Below are positions 55,276 to 64,000 of a DNA stretch of 64,000 nucleotides, piece after piece; positions within the stretch are counted from its first letter, which is position 1, and each line of letters begins with the position of its first letter. The DNA is taken from positions 122,356-186,355 of the forward strand of contig NZ_JAMXFD010000007.1 of assembly GCF_025370875.1 (NCBI RefSeq), read 5' to 3'. The notes under the pieces were generated by a model, which saw nothing but the letters and a program-made list of their open reading frames with translations, did not search any database and had not been told where the DNA came from. The translations under genes were made by a program, and so were the position numbers. The DNA comes from Laspinema palackyanum D2c (lineage in GTDB: Bacteria > Cyanobacteriota > Cyanobacteriia > Cyanobacteriales > Laspinemataceae).

Positions 55276-56784
55276 ATGTTCAGTGTAGACCAACTCCAGA
55301 AAAATTTCTCGCAACCCCTCGATCGCGCGGCGATCGCCCTGATTGCAGTCTTGACGGTGGCGATCGCCCTGCTCCTCTTTGGAGGCGATAGTACCGCTCC
55401 ACGAGTGCGGGAATTTAGCTGGCAAAATCAACAAGTCAGTGCCAGAGATCGCGCCTTTATCATGACCTTCAGCCGTCCGATGGATCGCCAGAGTGTGGAA
55501 GACAACCTGATAATAGAACCCCCAGTGCCTGGTAAAATCAGTTGGGCGGGAAGGCGGATGGCTTACACAGTTACCCAAGGGGTGCCTTATGGGATGGAAT
55601 TTAAACTGCAACTCAGCCAAGCGCGGGAACGGTTCGCCCAAGCGGGAAAAGAGGGAACTCTGATCGAGCCGTTTGTGGGAGAGTTCAAAAGTCGCGATCG
55701 CGCCTTAGTCTATATCGGAGTCTCCCCGGGAGAACGGGGACAGTTAATCCTGTACAACTTCAGCAAAAGCGAAAAAACGATTCTGACCCCGAAAGAAATT
55801 ACAGTTTTGGATTATAAACCCTATCCCGACGGCGATCGCCTCTTATTTTCCGCGATCGACTCCCTTTCTACCAACCAAGGACTTTTAGAACAACGACTCT
55901 TCACCGTCACCACCGGCATCGTCCCAGAAACCCCGGGAAAACGCTCCCGCCGCCGTGACAACTCACCGGGTCAAATCGAACCGATCTTAGACTCCGACAA
56001 CTATCAAAACCTTAGCTTTGACCTCTCCCCCGATGGTAAAACCATTCTGGTGCAGCGCGTCAACAAACAGGACCCGGGACAATTTGGACTCTGGAAAATA
56101 GAGGAAGGAAAGCAACCCAAACCGCTGGAAAACGAACCGGGTGGGGATTTTATTATTACTCCCGATAGTCAAACCGTGGCGATCGCCCAGGGACAGGGAC
56201 TAGCCATTTTACCCCTAGAACCGAAAGCCGAACCCGTAGATTTTCTCCCCCAATTTGGGCGAGTGTTGAGCTTTTCGGCTGATGGTAGCGCTGCAGCGAT
56301 GGTGAAATTCAACACCGACTACACGCGATCGCTCTATTTAGTCACCACCACTGGAGTCAACAAAGAACTACTCCGCATTAAAGGTTCCTTTCTCAGCGCC
56401 CAATTTGGACCCGAAGGAAAAACCCTCTATTGTTTGCTTACGAAATTGGTGGAAGGGGAAATTTATAAAGAAGAACCTTACATCGCCGCCATTAATGTAG
56501 AAACCGGGAACCTGCAACCCCTGGTTCTGCTACCGGATCAGCGAGAGATTCATATTAGTTTGGCCCCGGATGGGTTAGGGTTGCTGTTTGATCAAATAGT
56601 CAGCGTCGCCCCTCAAGCCAATCAAGCCCCAGTGGATGCAGTTCGGACCAGTTCCGGGGAAGCGATCGCCAGAAGTCGGCTTTGGCTGCTGCCCTTGGAT
56701 CCGAGCGCCTCCATCAACCGCCCCTTAGATTACAAACCGGAAGAGTTACCCTTTGAGGGCCTCCGCCCGGGCTGGCTTCCGTAA
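55276..56784 (+). CDS. Membrane-anchored Ig-like and beta-propeller protein
   Basis: A 502-aa protein. One membrane helix (about 19-37, AAIALIAVLTVAIALLLF) is followed by an Ig-like domain of the SbsA type (about 45-130, PRVREFSWQNQQVSARDRAF). Then comes a WD40/TolB-like propeller (about 150-480) with repeated SLSPDGK-type strands such as FDLSPDGKTILVQR and FSADGSAAAM. The body is presumably periplasmic. Function unknown; possibly envelope scaffolding. It converges on the TPR gene. Confidence 0.82.
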   Translation: MFSVDQLQKNFSQPLDRAAIALIAVLTVAIALLLFGGDSTAPRVREFSWQNQQVSARDRAFIMTFSRPMDRQSVEDNLIIEPPVPGKISWAGRRMAYTVTQGVPYGMEFKLQLSQARERFAQAGKEGTLIEPFVGEFKSRDRALVYIGVSPGERGQLILYNFSKSEKTILTPKEITVLDYKPYPDGDRLLFSAIDSLSTNQGLLEQRLFTVTTGIVPETPGKRSRRRDNSPGQIEPILDSDNYQNLSFDLSPDGKTILVQRVNKQDPGQFGLWKIEEGKQPKPLENEPGGDFIITPDSQTVAIAQGQGLAILPLEPKAEPVDFLPQFGRVLSFSADGSAAAMVKFNTDYTRSLYLVTTTGVNKELLRIKGSFLSAQFGPEGKTLYCLLTKLVEGEIYKEEPYIAAINVETGNLQPLVLLPDQREIHISLAPDGLGLLFDQIVSVAPQANQAPVDAVRTSSGEAIARSRLWLLPLDPSASINRPLDYKPEELPFEGLRPGWLP

Positions 56785-56801
56785 AACAGGAGAAAACAGG
56801 A

Positions 56802-56830
56802 GCGGGGGTTCCAACCCTCGCCCCTTTTTT
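56802..56830 (+). terminator. Terminator between convergent genes
   Basis: GCGGGGGTT and AACCCTCGC form a 9-bp stem with one mismatch and a 2-base loop, followed by CCCTTTTTT. It ends the Ig-like/propeller gene and overlaps the 3-prime flank of the TPR gene. Confidence 0.75.
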
Positions 56831-56834
56831 GGGC

Positions 56835-57836
56835 CTACTGTACCTGCTGACGCAATCGAGCCAACTGCTGCCTAGCCTTGGTATGATTCGGAGTAATTCG
56901 CAACGCTTGGTCATAAGAGGCGATCGCCTCCTCGTAACGCTCCAACTGCTCTAGTGCCAAACCGCGATTGTACCAGGCACTAGCCGGACCTGTGGATAAA
57001 CCCCACTCGCCGGTACTTTTAATGGCGCTATCATAAGCGGTGACTGCTGCTTCCAATTCACCGAGGATTAGGAGTGCGGTAGCTTTGTTGTACCAAGCTA
57101 GGGCAAATTGAGGATCCAGTTCGAGCGCCCGGTCAAAAGAAGCGAGGGCATCATCCCGGCGATCCAGTTGCCAGAGGACCGAACCCCGGTTAAGGGCTGC
57201 ATCTGCGGGTCGGTTATCACCCCACTGTCCATCCCCGTCCAAAGCGCGATCGAACGCCGTTAATGCATCCTCAAAGCGTTCCGCCTGTTTCAGGACCATC
57301 CCCCGACTGAGCCATGCCAGAGAATAATTCGGACTAATTTCTGTCGCCCGGTCAATCGCCGCGATCGCATCATCGTAACGCGCCAACTGCTCTAACACCA
57401 TGCCTCGACCAATCCAGGCATCCGCATTATTAGAATTTAACTCCAAGGCACTGTCATAAGTTTTGAGCGCCTCTTCATATTGCTTGGACGACAACAAAAA
57501 TTGACCCCGAGAGAGTAACGTCTCCACCTCACTCGTCGCCTGGGATGCAGGTCTTGGCTCCACGGGTTCTTGCTGCACTCTCGGGGTTGCCGGTGCAGGG
57601 CTGCTTTCGGGAGTCGCTCTCGGGGTCGGTGTAGGGCTCTGAGGCGGTCTCTCGGGAGTTGCCCTAGGGGTAACCAGAGGCTGGAGCGGTTCTAGAATAT
57701 CTGGAGAGGTGGTCACCTGTCCAGAATCCATGCCACCTGTGGGATCATCGGGTATTGCCCATCCGGGTAACGGCATCGATATCCCCGATATCCCGATTGC
57801 TGTAACAATACCAAGCCATTTAAACATTGGCTGCAT
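56835..57836 (-). CDS. Exported TPR-repeat protein
   Basis: A 333-aa protein. The signal peptide (MQPMFKWLGIVTAIGISGIS, ending near GWAIP) is followed by a Pro/Thr-rich linker (about 40-105) and six TPR units (about 110-330) such as AWIGRGMVLEQLARYDDAIA. It probably works as a periplasmic protein-protein interaction scaffold. ATG 57836 has GGAGG eight bases upstream; the longer frame from 57854 starts with TTG inside that site and is rejected. Confidence 0.88.
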   Translation of the reverse strand: MQPMFKWLGIVTAIGISGISMPLPGWAIPDDPTGGMDSGQVTTSPDILEPLQPLVTPRATPERPPQSPTPTPRATPESSPAPATPRVQQEPVEPRPASQATSEVETLLSRGQFLLSSKQYEEALKTYDSALELNSNNADAWIGRGMVLEQLARYDDAIAAIDRATEISPNYSLAWLSRGMVLKQAERFEDALTAFDRALDGDGQWGDNRPADAALNRGSVLWQLDRRDDALASFDRALELDPQFALAWYNKATALLILGELEAAVTAYDSAIKSTGEWGLSTGPASAWYNRGLALEQLERYEEAIASYDQALRITPNHTKARQQLARLRQQVQ

Positions 57837-58122
57837 AAATTTAGCCTCCAACAACTGCTGATTTTTTCCTAACTTTTACCCTCTGATGCCCCTAATGATA
57901 GATCGGTTCACACTCCTGCGACTCCTGGAAATCGCCTTGCCTCAATTCGAGGGAAGACTTTTACAGTTCCCCCCGGGGACCTAAAATTGACAACTTTGCG
58001 CTTCACAGGGGACCTTGTTGTGATTGAAAGGCCACTTTATGGAATGAAGAAACCGCCAGAGTGGCATTCAGGGTGAGAGTGAACTCCCCCGGTTCTCTTT
58101 TGAACGTATTTTACAATCGAGC

Positions 58123-58590
58123 CTAGAGTCGGAGCAAATATTTCATCGCAATCCGAACCGTTGTCGTTTGTCCGGCAACGAAAAAAGTCGCCTCGCTAAA
58201 TTTGGGAGCACCCGTCAGGATGGGGGGGTTATTGGAAAATCCAAATCCTTCTTGGGGAATACCCACCGCATTGGTGTTGAGTTGTCCATCCGCGTTTTCA
58301 TCGTGAAAAACTGCCACGGCATAGTTGCCTGCATTTAATCCATTGATGCTCAGGGTCACTGGGAGGTTTTCCAGGGGAGAACATTCGGCTTTGAGTGCCT
58401 TGGCTCCATCCCGAGGAAATCCATCACTGCGGGAAAAAATTGTGAAACAAATATTACCTCGGGGATTGGTGATGCCTTCTATTTGAAGGTTGAGTTGACT
58501 CCCAGGTACCCCTCGAACCGATTGAGTTAAGGTAAAACTGCTAAAGATTGAGGCGATCGCTAAAATAATTTTTCCAGGTGTTTTCATCAT
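58123..58590 (-). CDS. DUF2141-family secreted protein
   Basis: A 155-aa exported protein. A signal peptide (about 1-28) precedes a beta-sandwich domain with NPRGNICFTIFSRSDGFP, YAVAVFHDENADGQLNTN and GIPQEGFGFSNNP, the DUF2141 signature. The role is unknown. Met1 or Met2 could start; the upstream in-frame region to 58632 is not part of the family. Confidence 0.85.
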   Translation of the reverse strand: MMKTPGKIILAIASIFSSFTLTQSVRGVPGSQLNLQIEGITNPRGNICFTIFSRSDGFPRDGAKALKAECSPLENLPVTLSINGLNAGNYAVAVFHDENADGQLNTNAVGIPQEGFGFSNNPPILTGAPKFSEATFFVAGQTTTVRIAMKYLLRL

Positions 58591-59223
58591 GGTGATCCGG
58601 TTTATGAAAGTGTCAATCACGGTCCCTGTCATCCTCTGATTCCGGGGGTTAATAGGGGTTGTCTAGGGGATTATTCTTGAGCTTAACCCCCTAAATAGGG
58701 CCAGGTTTCGCCTGGGGGATGGGTGCAGAAACCTCCGAGCTAAAAGCATTAGCCTTTCTTCCTTACCCTTGCTCGGTGAGCGATCGATTTGCCTCCCTTC
58801 CAGATGCACTGGACTCAAAAACCCCGTAATTTTTGGACTGGTTTAATTGTATGAATTTTTATACAAAAATCAAGTGATTTTTGCTCAAGATAGAAAGAAT
58901 ACTTTAAAAGAGTCAAATTGAGGGTATGGAAAGAAGCTGGGAAAAAGGTTATCATCCCCCCCAGATTGCCCACCCCTTCGTCCCTACAAGGCATAAGTCC
59001 CAACCGGGAATAGCTCTTGCTCAGAGCCTTCTGCCTAAAAATGACATCCCTCCACAGGGCAGGAGGTGGCCTGGAAAACGGGAGGTTAGGGCCAATTGAT
59101 TGATTGATATCCGCGTTGAAACCGGGTTGCTGTACAACAGGGATTGATTTGAGGGTACAAGAGGGTAGACAACCCGGTTTCTGACTTGCTGAGAAGGTTC
59201 GAGCTCTAACCGGGGTTCAAGGG
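58591..59223. other. Intergenic region with an AAACCGGGTT inverted pair
   Basis: No gene is seen. GTTGAAACCGGGTTGCTG near 59116 and CAACCCGGTTTCTGAC near 59169 face each other about 40 bases apart, another member of the AAACCGGG word family. The rest is AT-rich, with TTTTTATACAAAAATC near 58855. Confidence 0.55.
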
Positions 59224-60417
59224 TCATGTAGGAATCCTAGAAGGAAGGGTGACGGTAACCGTCGTGCCTACACCCACTTCACTAGCAATGGAAATTTCCC
59301 CGCGATGTAACTCGACACATTTTTTGGCGATCGCCAAGCCCAAACCCGTGCCCTGAATTGTCCCCACATTGCTCCCTCGGTGAAAAGCATTGAAAATTTG
59401 GCCCTGTTCTTGGGGTAAAATTCCCAATCCTTGGTCTTTTACCCGAACAATGGTTACAGGGGACTCAATTTTTTTTAATTCCGCCTCGGTCAAAGATAAG
59501 GCGTTATTTTCAGACCCATTATCCGGATTATAGAAAATTAATTCTACTTCGACCATCCCTCCTTTCGGAGAATATTTGATAGAATTAGAGAGAAGATTAA
59601 CCAACAGTTGTTGGATTAAGTGGCTGTCAAGAAAAAGCTCAAAATCATCGCCGTGGTGAGTTAACCTAATTTGATGGGGAGAGGCGGGAGAAAGCCGTAA
59701 ATTTGCAATTGCTTCTTGGCACAGACGCTCCAGATTCACCGGAGCCGGATTAAACTCCATCTCTCCGGATTCTACCTCATTGATAGACAACACATCTGCC
59801 ACCAACTGCGTGAGATGAGTCGCCGCCAATTGAATCCGTTCGAGATGTTTGAGCCGTTTTTGCTCATCCCATTTGTGCCAATAACATTCCAGCAATTCAG
59901 CCGAAGATAAAATCGCCGTCAGGGGAGTCCGGTACTCATGGGAGACCATTGTCACAATCCGAGACCTCAATTCGTTGAGTTCTCGTTCTTGCTCCAGTGC
60001 CTTGATAATTTCTCGTTCAGCTTTTTTTTCTTGTAAAAGCCGCTGAACGCGCCGTCGCAAGACCGCCCAAAGAATGGGTTTGGTAATATAGTCGGTCGCA
60101 CCCGCCTCAAATGCTCGATCAACCGAATCCTCATCTTCTAAGCTGGTAATCATTAACACCGGGATACTTAACCCACCGGCGATCGCCTTAATTTGAGTAC
60201 AGCAGCTAAAACCATCCATCCCCGGCATCTTGGCATCCAGCAGCACCATATCCGGGTTGAGTTGTTTGTACAGTTCCAACCCTTCGATGCCATCCGACGC
60301 CTCGACCACTCGATACCCTTCATTGTGCATTGCCCGACGCAGCATCATCCGCGTTGTCCGGTCATCATCTACCAGCAGAATCAAAGGAGAATTGTTTTGG
60401 GAATCATTACTATTCAT
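59224..60417 (-). CDS. Receiver-first hybrid histidine kinase
   Basis: A 397-aa cytosolic protein. The receiver (about 11-128) has D61 in MVLLDAKMPGMDGF and K113. A short coiled coil leads to HisKA with H160 in MVSHEYRTPL. HATPase_c has NLLSNSIKYS, DQGLGI and GTGLGLAIAKK. As in the kinase at 8260 there is no sensory or membrane domain. Only 32-38% or so of such cyanobacterial proteins have known partners is not something I can claim; the partner here is simply unknown, and no response regulator is adjacent. Confidence 0.9.
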   Translation of the reverse strand: MNSNDSQNNSPLILLVDDDRTTRMMLRRAMHNEGYRVVEASDGIEGLELYKQLNPDMVLLDAKMPGMDGFSCCTQIKAIAGGLSIPVLMITSLEDEDSVDRAFEAGATDYITKPILWAVLRRRVQRLLQEKKAEREIIKALEQERELNELRSRIVTMVSHEYRTPLTAILSSAELLECYWHKWDEQKRLKHLERIQLAATHLTQLVADVLSINEVESGEMEFNPAPVNLERLCQEAIANLRLSPASPHQIRLTHHGDDFELFLDSHLIQQLLVNLLSNSIKYSPKGGMVEVELIFYNPDNGSENNALSLTEAELKKIESPVTIVRVKDQGLGILPQEQGQIFNAFHRGSNVGTIQGTGLGLAIAKKCVELHRGEISIASEVGVGTTVTVTLPSRIPT

Positions 60418-60641
60418 CTAAATCTTTTACTAGGATATTAGGAGAACCGCACTCCGCGCGAGGCGTGAGTGTCTCTAAGAACAAAACTCTGTCACGAGCG
60501 GGATTCTGTGCCATCAGTCAGGAAACTAGGGTTGCACCTAGACTGGCTCAAACTGTTTTTGTCCCTCGGAAGGTAGACCTTTTAAAGCTTACATTTATCC
60601 GGTTAAGGGGGCGGATTTAACTTCCGCCGTTTTCTCCTGGA

Positions 60642-60888
60642 TCAGCTCATCCCTTGCCCTTTAAGGGTGAGTGAGAATCCGAGGGTTGTCGTCAAAGACG
60701 ACAAACGGACTTCGCAGTTGAGATCATCCCTCCCCGTTGCCGGAGTGATGAGGTACAAATCCAAAAATTTGACATTCCCAAGGGAGGCACTGAATCCATC
60801 AACAATCTGTACTTCGACCGACTCCAAAGCGCTATAAGTTGCGTTGGAGGAGCCGGATAGGACAAAGAGTGCCAGGATATTTTGTCAT
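60642..60888 (-). pseudogene. Possible frameshifted small secreted protein
   Basis: The minus-strand frame after a TGA reads QNILALFVLSGSSNATYSAL then ESVEVQIVDGFSASLGNVKF and ends LTLKGQGMS. It lacks a start. An ATG at 60888 begins MTK in another frame; removing one base from ATGACAAAATATCC would join them as MTKILALFVLSGSS, a convincing signal peptide. Either the gene carries a one-base frameshift or the match is chance. Family unknown. Confidence 0.4.
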
Positions 60889-62114
60889 GAATCACACCAG
60901 ATGACTTGACTTTTTTGAGACTGGACAAAACTACAGGAAAATACTGCGGTCTTTGACAACCGGATTGAGCATGAGTCAGGGTTCGGAGTCGGGAATTGCT
61001 CAGGGGGGAGGCGAGTCCCGGTCGTCCAATATGGGCCCTGCGGTTCTACTTCCGGTTTACCCCCGGGTTCCAGAGGCAGCCGAGGGGCTCTCAGGAGGCT
61101 TGCGGTCAGGCAGATAGGAATTAGCCTATGCGATCGTCATCCTCTCCCGTCAGGGGTTTTCAGAACACCCCTGACTGGACTCAAACCAAACTGGTCCCTA
61201 GACTGGGTTCAAGGGATAGTTGTTAGGGAAGTCTTGGCCGCTAATTAGCTCGCAATGAGAAAAGCTCCTCTCTATTATCTCTGGAATTGGAGGGATTGGC
61301 GAAACTGATACCCCGTAAGCTAAGTGGCCTGTGAAGAGCGATCGCCACCCCCATTTTTCCGCGATCGGCCAGAGTTACTTCCTTGACGGCGAACTTCCGA
61401 GCATCCGATTCGGATCCCTCAACCCTCTTCCCTCAAAACCGCACGGGAACCCGTGTGAACCAATGGACGGGAGAAATTTGAGGGGGGAAATCTGCATCCA
61501 CCCCTCATCTTTGACAAATCACAGGATACCAAGGCCGACTGATAGCGCGACAGAATCACCGGCGACGACTGGCACTTCTTCCTCAAAATGCTACGCCCGG
61601 ACCCCCTTCTCTGTTATAACTTAATCCCCCAATCGTAAATTTTAAGCTATCGTAAGGTTTGAATATCATCTTGATTGTTTTTAGTCAATGTTTCTTTGGG
61701 GAGTGGTCTAGTTGCCGAATTGCCTATAAAAGAGTGCTTTATTCCCTAACTCCCCCTCTATCTATTTTATTGAGAACTCCTTGCTCCAATTGCTATTGAG
61801 CAACTCCCTCTAGTAGTAGAGGCAGGATCTGTTGTATAGTCAGCGATACCCTTCGCGATTCAAGATCCGCTAAACCAGTGGAGGTGGAGGGAGTGACAAC
61901 AGCACTCTAGGTAGGGTCGTTAGGAGGAGGTCCCGTTTCCCGGAATTGGCCTCATTTGTTGCCAATCAATCATTTGGGCAATACTCTATCAAGGGATTAT
62001 AGTGGATCCTTGAATTCACCCTGATTGGCTTAATCAAGTTAGACCCTCTATCTGACTCATCATGTCAGGCTGAATGATGACTCTTGACCTGTTCACACCA
62101 GCACAGTTGTAGCT
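60889..62114. other. Long intergenic region, mostly unexplained
   Basis: About 1.2 kb without a confident gene. TCAGGGG/CCCCTGA forms a hairpin at 61150-61174. CGCACGGGAACCCGTGTG at about 61440-61457 forms another, discussed under findings. A 97-aa plus-strand frame at 61331-61624 has odd composition and no ribosome-binding site. The promoter of the regulator at 62115 should lie in the last 200 bases. Confidence 0.5.
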
Positions 62115-62837
62115 ATGGCCTCTGCCAAGATTCTTGTGGTTGATGACGATCCGGCGATCCGGAATTTAATCCATCGCTTTTTAAGTAAGCAAGACTATCA
62201 AATGGAGTCGGCTGAAGATGGAAAAAAAGCGCTCGAACTCTTCGAGCAATTTAATCCAGACTTGGTAATTCTGGATGTTAACTTACCCGATACTACGGGG
62301 TATCAGCTTTGCCAAGCGATGCAAAAGCGCACGGGTGTTTTCGTTTTAATGCTAACCAGTCGCACGGATGAAGCTGATAAAATCCGGGGATTTAATTTAG
62401 GTGCAGATGACTATATTACCAAACCCTTTAGTCTCGTCGAACTCGGGGCCAGAGTCGGGGCGCTGTTGAAGCGTCAACGGGTGGTCCAGGTTGCAGAACA
62501 ACCCTCGGTTGATTTCGGATCAATGAGCATCGATCCCGTGCGTCGCGAGGTAACGATCTCTGCTCGTCCCATTCTCCTAACGGCCCTTGAATTTGATCTA
62601 CTCTATTTTTTAGCCTCTCATCCAGGCCGAGTTTGGCGTAGATCTGAACTGCTTCAAGAAGTTTGGGATTATGACTATGTGGGGGATCAGCGCGTGGTGG
62701 ACGTGCATATCGGCCAAATCCGCCGCAAAATCGAAGGGGATGGCATCTATCCCAAACTGATTCATACGGTGCGCGGAGTGGGGTATAAATTTGAAGCTCA
62801 CAGTGGTGATTCCGAAGATGCACCGGAGGAAATCTAG
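62115..62837 (+). CDS. OmpR/PhoB-family response regulator
   Basis: A 240-aa two-domain regulator. The receiver has D10-D12, D54 in LVILDVNLPDTTGY, and K103 in YITKPFSLVE. The C-terminal winged-helix DNA-binding domain (about 128-230) has ALEFDLLYFLASHPGRVWRR and the recognition helix region VVDVHIGQIRRKI, ending VRGVGYKFE. It is not a close match to RpaA or RpaB as I remember them. No kinase is adjacent, so its input is unknown. Confidence 0.93.
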   Translation: MASAKILVVDDDPAIRNLIHRFLSKQDYQMESAEDGKKALELFEQFNPDLVILDVNLPDTTGYQLCQAMQKRTGVFVLMLTSRTDEADKIRGFNLGADDYITKPFSLVELGARVGALLKRQRVVQVAEQPSVDFGSMSIDPVRREVTISARPILLTALEFDLLYFLASHPGRVWRRSELLQEVWDYDYVGDQRVVDVHIGQIRRKIEGDGIYPKLIHTVRGVGYKFEAHSGDSEDAPEEI

Positions 62838-63153
62838 TCCAAATTTAGATGTGATCGTCCCTAATTTTCAATTCATTCTCATTCGGGACTCAATGGCGTC
62901 TGTACGAAAAACAAACGCCTTTTCCCCGGGGTCCCAATGTTGGTGAATCGGCTGTTTGAGTTGCTATAGAGGGGCCTAGGCAATCTCTCCAGCTCACTCT
63001 CTTTTCTCTTCATTTGCTCTCGAAAGGTTTTAGAAATGTTTGGGAATCTGGTACTCCCCTCTCCCTAATGGTTTGCCCGGATTCATTACATCCCTACCTC
63101 TGTAGCAGCCTCCTCTCCCGATTCATCAACCCAGATTCCCCAACCTTTGCCCG
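62838..63153. other. Intergenic sequence, nothing recognised
   Basis: Sequence between the regulator and the DUF2811 gene, which converge. No clear terminator, repeat or ORF is seen. Confidence 0.5.
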
Positions 63154-63378
63154 TTACACCGGATGCTGAAACAGGGTTTCCAGATACACTCTAGCCGCTT
63201 GGTGATAGTTTTTTGAGGCTTCCGGGGTCCGGTTATCCCCATTTTGTAACAAAAACAGAGACAGGGCCGCAGCAAACACCCGGTCTTGATCCCAGTCGGG
63301 GTGAGAGTCTAAATACCCTTTAAGGGATTGATGCAGTTCTTCTGGAATTTCTGCAAGGATGCTGACGTTTGCGTTCAT
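63154..63378 (-). CDS. DUF2811-family small protein
   Basis: A 74-aa cytosolic protein. VSILAEIPEELHQSLKGYLD is the typical start of the cyanobacterial DUF2811 family, followed by a helical LFLLQNGDN stretch. It has a ribbon-helix-helix-like size, but no function is known to me. GGAGG lies eight bases before the ATG. Confidence 0.82.
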   Translation of the reverse strand: MNANVSILAEIPEELHQSLKGYLDSHPDWDQDRVFAAALSLFLLQNGDNRTPEASKNYHQAARVYLETLFQHPV

Positions 63379-63689
63379 TCTGGAAACCTCCGTGCGCGTT
63401 CCGCGTAGCTGTTAACGTTTTACCAATCCCCACCGGCTTTGATTCAAGCTGGCGTTACTCTCATTCGGGTTGCCGCATTCCGCTTGAGCTCGCTCGTTCA
63501 AGCTAAAGCCCTTCGATTAGAATGCTGGCTGCTTATTTTAAAAAGCTGCAATGACGAGAAACCCTTTTGTTTTAGGTTGGCGGTTTCATTGTGCGCTCAG
63601 AAGGGGTGGAGTTGTCAACGTTGCGAAATGTTACAATTTTCGGTCTGGGTCCCTCAGAGCCACGAGAGAATAAGGGTTTTAACCATTTA
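63379..63689. other. Spacer before the candidate origin
   Basis: Short plus- and minus-strand frames here have no ribosome-binding site and no recognisable family. I see no gene. The region leads into the DnaA-box cluster. Confidence 0.45.
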
Positions 63690-64000
63690 TTGTTACAGAA
63701 CTTTACAAATTTTCCCCAGGCGATCGCCTTGAGGCATTTTTTGACCTTAATCCCCAGTTCAACCAAAACATCAGAACTCGAAGGCGATCGCCTGGGGAAA
63801 ACTCTCCCTAACCTGTGGAAAACCCCCGATAACCTGTGGAAATCTTTGTGGAATCTGTGGGGAAAACCAGCCGAAAAAATAAGAATTGCAAAATTTTAGC
63901 AATTTTAGGGAAGTTAGAAATTGGTAACTGAAAATTATCACTCTCCACAATATAGAGTTAGTGATTAAAAATCCAGTGATTATTAACTGTTGATTTTATC
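63690..64000. other. Candidate replication origin (oriC), left part
   Basis: Four closely packed DnaA-box-like sites are read on the minus strand: TTTTCCACA (63814-63822), ATTTCCACA (63835-63843), GATTCCACA (63847-63855) and TTCCCCACA (63856-63864). CTCTCCACA (63941-63949) lies on the plus strand. A perfect 21-bp inverted repeat centred on GCGATCGC and carrying TTTTCCCCAG ends sits at 63710-63730 and 63781-63801. From 63880 onward the DNA is strongly AT-rich, suitable for unwinding. dnaA would be expected to the right, outside the window. Confidence 0.65.
63710..63801. repeat. Perfect 21-bp inverted repeat with HIP1 core
   Basis: The left arm (63710-63730) and right arm (63781-63801) are exact reverse complements, each with TTTTCCCCAGG joined to CGATCGCCTT. 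A 50-bp spacer separates them. The arms adjoin the DnaA-box cluster. Confidence 0.9.

Noticed and set aside
61331-61624. 97-aa plus-strand frame
   Set aside because: Odd composition, no ribosome-binding site, overlaps hairpin-rich DNA.

Overview
The window is cyanobacterial chromosome. GCGATCGC (HIP1) palindromes are frequent, the carbon-concentrating genes (sbtA, sbtB, ndhF/ndhD/cupA) are cyanobacterial, and there are receiver-first hybrid histidine kinases, an Eis-like acetyltransferase, a carotenoid oxygenase and many dispersed palindromic repeats. The style suggests a filamentous Oscillatoriales-type organism, but I cannot name a species from sequence alone.

Layout. 1-12 kb: a 49-bp tandem repeat, an unrecognised two-gene operon (118-aa helical protein plus 476-aa protein with two C-terminal membrane helices), an Eis-like acetyltransferase, a GT4 glycosyltransferase with a small zinc-ribbon protein, penicillin-binding protein 1C, a REC-histidine kinase with a response regulator, and glycogen synthase. 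12-28 kb: a complete type I-D CRISPR-Cas locus with a divergent WYL regulator, cas10d (with a probable internal Cas11d start), csc2, csc1, cas3', a small unknown ORF, cas6, cas4, cas1, cas2, a leader and an array of 61 repeats. Three dispersed palindromic elements interrupt the operon. 28-38 kb: DUF2231 membrane protein, carotenoid oxygenase, BT1-family transporter, a convergent NucA nuclease/NuiA inhibitor pair, an Hsp70-like protein, and an SLH-GHL10 surface protein.

38-43 kb is a scarred, visibly GC-richer segment that ends at a tRNA-Met(CAT). It holds a transposase remnant, sbtA, a leucine-rich-repeat relic, sbtB without its C-terminal redox loop, an 81-aa membrane protein whose upstream region shares a 35-bp repeat with sbtB, and another pseudogene. 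This looks like acquired inorganic-carbon-uptake cargo. 43-48 kb: three AIM24-family paralogues and a membrane NACHT NTPase. 48-54 kb: a fasciclin protein resembling CupS, convergent with a cupA-ndhD-ndhF CO2-uptake operon (NDH-1MS type). Bicarbonate uptake (SbtA/B) and CO2 hydration (NDH-1MS) therefore lie within about 16 kb of each other.

55-64 kb: an Ig-like/propeller protein, a TPR protein, a DUF2141 protein, another REC-histidine kinase, a possibly frameshifted secreted protein, an OmpR-family regulator and a DUF2811 protein. The last 300 bp hold a cluster of DnaA-box-like sites, a perfect 21-bp inverted repeat and AT-rich DNA, and are a good candidate for the replication origin with dnaA probably just outside the window.
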